Source of the DNA: Desmodus rotundus
Taxonomy: Eukaryota; Chordata; Mammalia; Chiroptera; Phyllostomidae
Assembly (NCBI RefSeq): GCF_022682495.2
Contig: NC_071392.1
Coordinates: forward strand, 53,159,459-53,223,458
Length of the DNA stretch: 64,000 nt
Direction: 5' to 3'
Position 1 is the stretch's first letter; each line of letters begins with the position of its first letter. Shown here piece by piece: positions 55,933-64,000 of this stretch. The notes below the pieces were generated by a model that saw nothing but the letters and a program-made list of their open reading frames with translations, ran no database searches and had not been told where the DNA came from. The position numbers and the translations under genes are program-made.

Positions 55933-58900
55933 TTATGTTCCAGTTAAAGGTGAGATCATATGGTATTTGTCCCTCACCGTCTGGCTTATTTCACTTAACA
56001 TAATGCTCTCCAGTTCCATCCATGCTGTTGCAAAGGGTATAAGCTCCTTCTTTCTCTCTGCTGCATAGAATTCCATCGTGTAGATATACCATAGTTTTTG
56101 GATCCACTCATTTGCTGATGGGCACTTAGGTTGCTTCCAGTACTTGGCTATTGTGAATTGTGCTGCTGTGAACATTGGGGTGCACAGGTTCTTTTGAATT
56201 GGTGTTTCAGGGTTCTTGGGGTATAATCCCAGCAGAGGAATTGCTGGGTCAAAGGGCAGTTCCATTTTTAGTTTTCTGAGGAAATTCCATACTGTTTTCC
56301 ACAGTGGCCTCACCAGTCTGCATTCCCACCAACAGTGCACTAGGTTGCATTTTTCTCCGCATCCTCTCCAACATTTGTTTGTGGATTTGTTTATGTTGGC
56401 CACTCTGACTGGTGTGAGATGGTATCTCATTGTGGTTTTAATTTGCATCTCTCTGATGGCTAGTGATGCTGAGCATCTTTCCCTATGTCTCTGGGCCCTC
56501 TGTATGTCTTCCTTGGAGAAGTGTCTGTTCAAGTCCTTTGCCCATTTTTTAATTGGGTTGTTTGTCTTCCTGGAGTGGAGTTGTGTGAGTTCTTTATATA
56601 TTTTGGAGATCAGACCCTTGTCTGAGGTATCACTGGCAAATATGTTTTCCCATACTGTTGGTTCTCTTTGTAATTTGGTGCTGTTTTCTTTAGCCTTGCA
56701 GAAGCTTTTTATTTTGATGAGGTCCCATTTGTTTCTTCTTTCCTTTATGTCCCTTGCTTTAGGGGATGTGTCTGTGAGGATGTTGCTGCGTGGAATGACT
56801 GAGATTTTCCTGCCAATGTGTTCCTCTAGGACTTTTATGGTGTTACGACTTATATTTAAGTCTTTTATCCACCTTGAATTTATTTTTGTGTATGGCATGA
56901 GTTGGTGATCGAGTTTCATTTTTTTGCATGTAGCTGTCCAGATCTCCCAACACCATCTGTTGAAGAGGCTGTTTTTGCTCCATTTTATGCTCCTGCCTCC
57001 TTTGTCAAATATTAATTGACTGTAAAGACTTGAGTTTATTTCTGGGCTCTCTGTTCTGTTCCATTGGTCTATGTGCCTGTTTTTATGCCAGTACCAGGCT
57101 GTTTTGATTACCGTGGCCTTGTAATACAGTTTGATATTAGGTATTGTGATCCCTCCTGCTTTGTTCTTCTTTATCAAAATTGCTGGAGCTATTCAGGGTC
57201 TTTTATGGTTCCATATAAATTTCTGAAATGTTTGTCCTATATCTGTGAAATATGTCCTGGGTATTCTAATAGGGATTGCATTGAATCTATAAATTGCTTT
57301 GGGTAGTATGGCCATTTGCATGATGTTAAATCTCCCAATCCATGAGCATAGTACATGCTTCCATTTGTTTGTGTCTTCTTTAATTTCTTTCTTCAGTGTT
57401 GTGTAGTTTTCTGAGTACAAGTCTTTCACCTCCTTATTAGGTTTATTCCTAGGTACTTTATTTTTCTTGTTGCTATATCAAATGGAATTTTTTTCCTGAT
57501 TTCTGTCTCTGCAGTTTTGTTGTTGGTATACAGGAGTGCGTTTCATTTCTGAGTAGTGACTTTGTATCCAGCTGTTTTGCCAAATTCATTTATTAGGTCG
57601 AGTAGTTTTTTGGTGGAGTGTATAGGATTTTCCATGTACACTATCATGTCATCTGCAAACAGTGACAATTACATTTCCTCCTTTCCAATTTGGATGCCTT
57701 TTATTTCTTTTTCTTGTCTGATTGCTGTGGCTAGGCTTGCCAATACTATGTTGAATAGGAGTGGTGAATGAGGGCATCCTTGTGTTGTTCCTGATCTTAG
57801 TGGGAAAACTCTAGGTTTTTGTACATTGAGTATGATGTTGGCTGTAGGTCTCTCATATATGGCCTTTATTATGTTGAGGAATGCTCCCACTATTCCCACT
57901 TCACTGAGTGTTTTTATCATAAATGGGTGCTGTATCTTATCAAATGCTTTTTCTGCATCTGTTGATATGATCATGTGATTTTTGTCTTTGCTGTTGTTGA
58001 TGTGATGTATTGTGTTTATTGATTTGCGAATATTGTACCATCCTTGCATCCCTGGGATGAATCCCACTTAGTCATGGTGTATGATCTTTTTAATGTATTG
58101 CTGGATGTGGTTTGCTAATATTTTGTTGAGAATTTTAGCTTCTATGTTCATCAGAGATATTGGCCTGAAGTTTTCTTTCTTCGTTGTGTCTTTATCTGGT
58201 TTTGGGGTTAGGATGATGCTGGCTTCATAAAAAGAGTTTGGGAGTCTTCCATCAGTTTGGATTTTTTAGAATAGTCTGTGAAGGATAGGGGTTAGCTCTT
58301 CCTTAAATGCTTTGTAGAATTCTCCTGTGAAACCATCTGGTCCAGGGCTTTTGTGTGCTGGGATTTTTTTGATGACTGCTTCAATTTTGTCTGCTGTTAT
58401 TTGTCTGTTCAGGTTTTCTGCTTCTTCTTCATTCAGTTTTGGAAGATATATTTTTATAGAAATGTGTCCATTTCACCTAGGTTTTCAAATTTCTTGGCAT
58501 ACAGTTCTTTGTAGTAATTTCTTACAATCCTTTGTATTTCTGTGGTATCAGTTGTAATCTCTCCTCTTTCATTTCTGTGCTTATTTAGATCCTCGCTCTT
58601 TTTTTCTTGATGAGCCTACTTAAAGGCTTGTGGATTTTGTTTATCTTTTCAGAGAACCAGCTCCTGGATTCATTGATCCTTAGAATTGTGCTTTTAGTCT
58701 CTATGTCATTTAACTCTGCTCTGATCTTGGTTATTTCCTTCCTTCTCCTTGCTCTGGGCTGTCTTTGTTGTTCTTCCTCCAGTTCTTGTAGGCGTAGGGT
58801 TAGGTTGTTTGTTTAAAATGTTTCTATCTTTTTAAGGTAGGCCTGTATTGCTATGAACATCCCTCTCAGGACTGCTTTTGCTGTGTCCCATACGTTTTGG

Positions 58901-59742
58901 GTTGTTGTGAGTTCATTTTCATTTGTTTCCAGAAAGTTTTTGATTTCTTCCCTAATCTCATTCTTCACCCATTCATTGTTTAATAGCATGCTATTCAGTC
59001 TCCATGATTTTGAGTATTTGGGGTTTTTTCCTTTGGGTTTGGTTTCTAGTTTCAGTCCCTTGTGGTCAGAGAAAATGCTTGATATGATTTCAATTTTCTT
59101 GAATTTGTTGAGGCTTGCTTTATGTCCTATTATGTGGTCTATCTTTGAAAAAGTTGCATGTACACTTGAAAAGAATGTGTATTTTGCTTCTTTGGGAAGA
59201 AAAGCTCTGTATATATCAGTTAAGTCCATTTCACCTAGGGTATTGTTAAGTGACACAATATCCTTGTTGATATTTTGTTTGGAAGACCTGTCCATTTTTG
59301 ACAGTGGGGTGTTATAGTCCCCTATTATTATTGTGTTGCTGTCAATATCTTTCTTGAATTCCTCCAAGATTTTCTTTATGTATTTGGGTGCTCCTATGTT
59401 GGGTGCATATATGTTTACAATGTTTACGTCTTCTTGGTGGATTCTTCCTTTGAGTATTATGAAGTGACCTTCTGGGTCTCTCTTTATGGCCCGTCTTTAG
59501 AAGTCTATTTTGTCTGATATGAGTATTACTACCCCTGCTTTTTTTTCCTGTCTGTTTGCTTGGAAAATTTGTTTCCAGCCCTTCACTTTCAGTCTGTGTG
59601 GATCTTTTGTCCTGAGATGGGTCTCCTGTAGGCAGCATATATGTGGGTCATGTTTTCTTATCCATTCAGCTATTCCATGTCTTTTGATTGGAGCATTTAA
59701 TCCATTTACGTTTAAGGTTATTATCGATAGGTAGTTATTCAT
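55933..59742 (-). pseudogene. L1-g ORF2 (endonuclease, RT, Cys-rich end), with stops
   Basis: Start MNNYLSIITLNVNGLNAPIK at 59742. Endonuclease residues N (NVNGLN), E (QETHL), D and N ([13 protein letters not shown]) and D-H ([10 protein letters not shown]) are all present, but an in-frame taa at 59497-59499 (after SDKIDF) interrupts them. After more frameshifts the RT region shows [20 protein letters not shown] and [11 protein letters not shown] (57669-58067); the catalytic FADD box is encoded near 57640-57650. The last 414 codons (55933-57177) are open, from the post-RT region to the Cys-rich [20 protein letters not shown]. Expected length is about 1,270 codons. Confidence 0.88.
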
Positions 59743-59795
59743 TGCCCTTTTTTTCCTGCCTGTGTTCCTCTCTCTTTCTCTTTTCCTTCCTTTCC

Positions 59796-60732
59796 TTAAA
59801 GCAGTCCCTTTAGCCTCTTTTGCAGAGCTGGTTTGGTGGAAGTGTATTCTTTTAGACTTCTTTTTTCTGGGAAACTGTTTATTTGGCCTTCTATCTTGAT
59901 TGAGAGCCTTGCTGGGTAAAGTAGTCTTGGTTGCACGCCCCGGGTTCTCATTACTTGGAATATTTTTTGCCATTGTCTTCTGACTTGGAGCGTTTTCATT
60001 GAGAAATCAGTTGCTAACCTTATTGGGGCTCCCTTGTATGTTACTTCCTGTTTCTCCCTTGCTGCCTTTAAGATCCTCTGTTTGTCTTGGAATTTTGCCA
60101 TTTTAATTATGATGTGTCTTGCACTGGGTCTCTTTGGGTTCCTCTTGCTTGGCACTCTCTGTGTTTCCTGGATTTGGGTGACTGTCTCTCTCATCAGATT
60201 AGGGAAATTTTCCCTCATTTCTTTTTCAAACAGGTTTTCTATACTTTGCTCTTCTTCTCCTGCTGGTATGCGTATTATACGGATATTGTTACGTTTCATG
60301 TTGTCCTGCATTTCCCTTATTGCCTCTTCATTCTTTCTGAGCCTCTTTTCCTTTTCTTGCTCTTTCTGGGTGTTTTTTTCTACTTTGTCCTCCAGCTCGC
60401 TGATCTGATCCTCTGCTTCATCAAGTCTGCTTTTGATTCCTTTTACTGTGTTCTTCAATTCAGAAATTGTATTCTTCATTTCCTCTTGGCCTTTGTTGAT
60501 AGTTTCTATTTCCTTTTTCATGTTGATATAGTTTTCAGTGAATTCATTATATTTTCCCTGTAGTTTCTTGTAGTTCAGGGAACTCAGTGAGCTCAGTGAG
60601 CTCAGTGATCTTCCTGATAACCATTGCTTTGAACTCAGTATCTGATAGTTGGCTTGCCTCTTTTTCAGTTAGCATTCCTTCTGAGTCTTCCTCCTTTCCT
60701 TTCATTTGGGAATTGTTTCTTTGTCTTCCCAT
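59796..60732 (-). pseudogene. L1-g ORF1, one frameshift
   Basis: The start MGRQRNNSQMKGKEEDSEGM is at 60732. The first 61 codons contain KITELTELTEFPELQ, lengthened by a 9-base repeat, then a frame change near 60530. The remaining 241 codons (59796-60521) are open: coiled coil (EETINKGQEEMKNTISELK-like to EDKVEKNTQKEQEKEKRL, residues 1-70 of this part), RRM (NNIRIIRIPAGEEEQSIENL) and C-terminal domain (GAPIRLATDFSMKTLQVRRQ ... PALQKRLKGLL; stop 59796-59798). Apart from one frameshift it is a nearly complete ORF1p. Confidence 0.88.
60582..60608. repeat. 9-bp tandem repeat, three copies, in L1-g ORF1
   Basis: actcagtga, gctcagtga, gctcagtga in a row; L1-c has only one clean copy at the same place (near 17427). 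Reading on the minus strand gives a repeated Thr-Glu-Leu unit just before the coiled coil. Confidence 0.8.
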
Positions 60733-60954
60733 TGTTTGTGAGACTCTTCTTGTTAGCCTCTGCTTCTTAAATTGCTCTATTCTGACTCCCTGGGTTTATG
60801 GTATGAACTTCTAGGGTAAAATGCCAATGGGATTCAGTGGTGCTGTCTCCTTAATCTCCTGTACTCACTGGTCTTGAGCTGATGTTTATGGGTGTAATAG
60901 GGTCTAACTCTGGTCTTTTCAGCACTCCAGGTTTTATTGTCTCACCTGTGGGAA

Positions 60955-61225
60955 AAAGAGAAAGGGGGGGGAAGGAGAGGAAAAAAAAGAAGGAGGGAAA
61001 AAGGGAATAGAAAAAGGAAATGAAGTAAGGAAGAATGAATAAAGAAAGATCAGAGGCAAGATAAGAAGGAATTTTAACAAAAATTAAAACAAAAGAATAA
61101 ATAAAAGGAGGCAGGAAGAAGGAATAAAAAAGGTAAAGGATGGAAGGAAGAAGGAATAAACAATGAAAGAAGGACAGAAAGGAAGAAGGAATTCAGGGGG
61201 AAAGGAGGAAAGGAAAATAAAAAAA
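60955..61225. repeat. Purine-rich low-complexity tract in the L1-g 5'UTR
   Basis: About 270 bases are almost all A and G on the plus strand (gagaaaggggggggaaggag, ggaaggaagaaggaataaac). It lies within the L1-g 5'UTR and is only weakly matched in the L1-f 5'UTR (53797-53832). Confidence 0.8.
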
Positions 61226-61656
61226 GTCTTCTGGTGGCTTTAAACCGGTCAGGTTAGTTCTGCTGGTCTTCCTGTCATCAGATCTTTCAATGTCCTCTCT
61301 CTTTGGTCTCCGATCTTCATATATGCTGGAATACCGTTGGCTGTTCTCTCTGCTCCTCAGATCAGCTAGGTGTTTCACTGGTGTTGAGGGGAAGTGGACT
61401 CTGTTCCCACCTATCTCGCCGCCATCTTAGATAGCTGTACATTGTTCTTAATTTCAATGTCTCTGGTTATATTTTGTTTCCTTTTTTCTTTTGTTAATTA
61501 AGTTCCAGTTAAAGGTGAGATCATATGGAATTCTACGCAGCAGAGAAAAAGAAGGTGGTTACACCCTTTGTGACAGCATGGATGGAACTGGAGAGCATTA
61601 TGCTAAGTGAAATAAGCCAGGCAGTGAGGGACAAATACCATATGTATTAGTTTTCT

Positions 61657-62060
61657 ATTGCTGCATAATAAATTGCACAAATGTAGCTTAAAATAGAAAT
61701 AAGTTATTTTCTCACAGTTTCCATGGCTGAGGACTGCAGGAAAGGCTGGTTTCTCTGGTCAGGTCTTAAAAGGCTGCAATGAAAGGATCTACTGGACTGC
61801 AGTTTTTATTTGGGTCTCATAGTCCTGTTTCAAACTCATTCAGGTTGTTGGCAGAATACAGTTCCTTGTGTCTGTAGAATTCACAGCAGCTGTATCTTCA
61901 AGGCCAACAGGAACATGTCTCTCTGAGCTTTACCTTCTTTAAGATTCTTTGGATTAGATCAGGCCCACCCAACACAATCTCCATTTTGATTAAAGGTCAC
62001 CAGAGCATAAAAACAGAGGTGATCAGAAGTATAGGAAAAAATGTGGCAAATAGAGAATTG
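61657..62060 (+). repeat. Ancient interspersed repeat (family not named)
   Basis: Together with the target duplication it reads tattagttttctattgctgc ataataaattgcacaaatg, cttaaaatagaaataagtta ttttctcacagtttc, a form seen in many copies in mammalian genomes. L1-h inserted at its edge. The family name is left open. Confidence 0.55.
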
Positions 62061-62555
62061 AAGGTACCCTGAACTAGCAAAACTGAACAAAGTGTATGAA
62101 TTTCATCCCAAAATGAACCACAACTTTTTTTTTTTTTTTTTCGTAGAAGAAACAGCATTTGGGGCTCTGTGGAGTAACAAAGAAGATCTATAAGGGTCTG
62201 TGGGTATCAGCCTTTATTCACATTCTTAGCCTTTGAACTGCCTACTGTTTCCTTGTAGAACCTTTTGGCCCCCTATTGCAGACTCACCCCATCTAGTAAT
62301 GACTTAAGGGAAGAATTCATCTCTCTGCTCACCCATGAATTTTTAGCATCATTATATACTCACTTTTAGCCTGATAAGGTCTTGACTGCTCAAGGTTCTC
62401 TTATTGTTCCCTAAGTCACCTTTGTTGCTTTTCTCACCCTGAATATGAGGCCTTAGGGCCTGACATTGCTATCTAACTCAGCCTCTATCTATGTTTACCC
62501 ATTCAACATGTGGTAAAACAATGAATGGTCTTATTCTTTATGACTCCAGTGGACA
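62061..62555. other. Intronic sequence; nothing recognised
   Basis: Contains a T-run at 62127-62142; otherwise no feature I can support. Confidence 0.45.
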
Positions 62556-62559
62556 GAGC

Positions 62560-62660
62560 CACAATAAGCTTCCATTCTAGTGGACAGAGAGAAAGAAGAG
62601 AAAGTGACTTCATCTGAGTGAGTTAGGGAAGGCTTCACTGAGATACGATGTTTTAAACCC
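62560..62660 (+). repeat. Ancient interspersed repeat, same family as 5545-5930
   Basis: cttccattctagtggacaga followed by gttagggaaggcttcactgagatacgatg parallels cattttagtaggga and gggaaggtccttctggg at 5650-5800. Confidence 0.45.
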
Positions 62661-62839
62661 ATAACCCCTTCACTTGCACTTTCTTACTTAGCCTCTCTGA
62701 TCTTGCTTAAGACTCCACACCTTCAATTAATTCTTTTTCCTAGTTTGTTTAAATGAGCTTCAGGGTTTTTTTTTTAATCCTCAAAAATAAAACTTTTATT
62801 TTCCTGCTTACCTGTACAGTCTCTCTCCTTCTCCCTTTA

Positions 62840-63330
62840 TACAGCCTCTAAAATATTTTTGCAACTCCCACATGCTTTTCATTCATTCTGTAGCCCCCTT
62901 TTAATCTGGCTTTTGTTCTTACTCCTTTATTGATATTGCATTTTAGTGATTGACTCTGATTTCCTGATCATCAAATATAATGCCTTGTTTTAGTTTTTAT
63001 TTCCATTCATTAATGAATTCATTCAGAAAAGACCCAATACTTTTCCATCTTGCTGTGACTTGATTCACAATATTTCAAATACAAGTCCTTTTTCCTTGTT
63101 TTAGAATGACTAAATTCTCTTTATCAGAGTGTCAGCTCAAATATCACTTTTCATTTCTACCTGATTTTTTAAAAAAGAAGTCTTTTGTGGCCCAGATTAT
63201 TTCTATTTTGGATTTTAACCTTCTTACAAGATGAAACTCTTATCTATTTTGGGATCTGTCACTGTATCTGACAAAGTGCTTTGCATATTATAAGTGCTTA
63301 TTAAATATCTGCCAAATGCACAAGAAGCAA
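62840..63330 (+). repeat. L2 3'-region fragment
   Basis: Blocks in L2 order: gtcagctcaaatatcacttt (63131), ttcttacaagatgaaactctt, gggatctgtcactgtatctg, acaaagtgctttgcatattataagtgcttattaaat. These correspond to the usual ctcagctcaaatgtcacctc ... tgcctggcacatagtaggtgctcaataaat. Confidence 0.65.
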
Positions 63331-64000
63331 TAAACAAAAGTAGCTCTCATTTTTTCTTTCATTTCAAATTTCTTTTTAAAACTAGAGTTATGAAACAATG
63401 TACTATTTTATTCTAAAAACATACATTTTGAAGAACTAAGTTGTTTGAAATGTAAAATCACATTTGAAGAAGACTTTTGAAATTGAATACATGGCATCAC
63501 AGAGAAAAATTGATAAATAGTGTCATTAAGTGTTACTTTCCTTCATTTTTACTTACTCATCACATATTTTTAGTTGTTCATAACTACTTTTTGTTTATGA
63601 TTGACTGGGTCAGTGGTTCATGGTAAGAAATATGTTTGATGTATTATCCTAAACATGCTTTTGAAATTCTGTCTTTTTACTGTCTGGTCTATCTTCTGGC
63701 ATTTGATATCTAGCTTATATGTCTGATTTTGATTAAGATGGATTAGAAAAATTATTCTGAGTATAATGCAACTATGTCTTTAGAGAGTTCATTATATAAA
63801 ATAAACATCAATATTTTTGACTATCATTAGTGATAATTCAGAGAAATGTGAAATGTATGTGTTCTTTTCATTAAGTTAAAAATTGTTATGAAGAGAAGGA
63901 TATGATAATGTTTTTTCTTTGCTAAGCTAGTAAAAATAGAGATTTAAAAATTATATAAAAGCTCTACTGGTTTTTCAGTGTTTACAGGAAAAATATTTAT
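63331..64000. other. Intronic sequence; nothing recognised
   Basis: AT-rich to the edge of the window; no exon seen. Confidence 0.5.

Larger units (their letters stand above)
55353..61443 (-). mobile_element. L1-g: near-complete antisense L1 inserted in L1-h, with 3'-transduced flank
   Basis: Target duplication tgttacatt (55353-55361) and tgtacatt (61436-61443); aligned L1 copies have cattgttagattgttc here once, confirming the duplication. The insert 55362-61435 (6,074 bases) comprises a T-run (55362-55374), about 300 non-L1 bases, the inverted 3'UTR from about 55675, ORF2, ORF1 and a 0.7-kb 5'UTR ending in cgccgccatcttagatagc. It is closely similar to L1-c and is the least decayed L1 in the window, yet has several stops. 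Confidence 0.88.
55138..61656 (-). mobile_element. L1-h: short twin-primed L1, split by L1-g
   Basis: Target duplication atgtattagttttct at 55138-55152 and 61642-61656. Between them, once L1-g is removed, lie 55153-55361 (inverted 3'UTR: aaatttattgttattcaatt acagttgtctgc and ccatccctccaccccaccc), 61436-61530 (the next L1 portion, ending gtgagatcatatgg) and then 61531-61641, which is the adjoining ORF2 end in the opposite orientation (gaattctacgcagcagagaa ... gagcattatgctaagtgaa). An inverted 5' segment joined to a normal 3' segment is the signature of twin priming. Confidence 0.85.
26448..64000 (+). other. SUGCT: SUGCT downstream intron, incomplete (runs off right edge)
   Basis: It starts with the donor gtacca at 26448. 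At least 37.5 kb lie in this intron. It contains the sense L1-d/L1-e complex, several SINEs and DNA transposons, and the antisense L1-f, L1-g and L1-h insertions. I looked for the next SUGCT exon by its expected peptide and did not find it. Confidence 0.8.

Noticed and set aside
26448..64000. Further SUGCT exons downstream of 26447
   Set aside because: No segment with the expected following peptide, correct phase and splice sites was found; the next exon is presumably beyond the window.
1..64000. Endogenous retroviruses, LTRs, CRISPR arrays, satellite arrays
   Set aside because: No LTR pair, gag/pol/env-type coding, spaced direct repeats or tandem satellite was recognised; the reverse transcriptase sequences present are all of L1 type.

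Overview
This is nuclear DNA of a placental mammal, most likely a bat. The two supported host coding segments are spliced exons of SUGCT (succinyl-CoA:glutarate-CoA transferase, formerly C7orf10), on the + strand at 6828-6919 and 26304-26447. They are separated by a 19,384-base intron and flanked by intron on both sides. The bat assignment rests on tRNA-derived SINEs of the VES type (8509-8735, 11525-11735, 40357-40560, 43795-44010), with 'ccagccagggc'-like 5' ends and a GA-rich/A-rich 3' part. A hAT-type DNA transposon at 42855-43043 is compatible with this. No LTR retrovirus, CRISPR, operon or functional RNA gene was recognised.

Roughly 70% of the window (my own summation of the intervals below) is LINE-1 or half-L1 (HAL1: ORF1 but no ORF2) sequence, in nested layers. 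At 1-3715 lies the 5'UTR of an antisense L1 that runs off the left edge, with a + strand HAL1 inserted in it; 3716-5455 is an ancient ORF1/5'UTR remnant. SUGCT exon A follows. The first intron holds old L1 3' ends (8222-10570), then a large antisense complex at 12780-25595. There an older L1 is interrupted by a younger L1 (13190-17774) and by a HAL1 (20561-23100), and is fused at its upstream end to the 5' half of another HAL1 (23497-25595). SUGCT exon B follows at 26304.

The downstream intron has a sense-strand complex: L1-d (28570-31740), then L1-e (31755-38738), which ends abruptly against an inverted HAL1 whose 5'UTR is CpG-rich (38739-39935). Next come small elements: a VES SINE, a hairpin MITE-like element, a MIR, a hAT element, another VES and an L2 tail. 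A complete but degenerate 7.16-kb antisense L1-f follows (47712-54872, 13-bp target duplication). A 6.07-kb antisense L1-g (55362-61435), apparently with about 300 bases of 3'-transduced flank, is inserted into a short twin-primed L1-h whose own 12-15-bp target duplication flanks the whole block. Ancient L2-like repeats fill the right edge.

Only SUGCT makes a host protein here. Its product is a mitochondrial family III CoA-transferase that re-activates glutarate to glutaryl-CoA; the second exon carries the predicted catalytic aspartate. All L1/HAL1 reading frames are broken and are listed as pseudogenes. The main interest is structural: 5'-only SINE insertions with perfect target duplications, a HAL1/L1 chimera, 5'UTR replacement in L1, an apparent 3' transduction and a tail-to-tail L1/HAL1 fusion. 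Element names L1-a to L1-h and HAL1-a to HAL1-e are labels for this report only.
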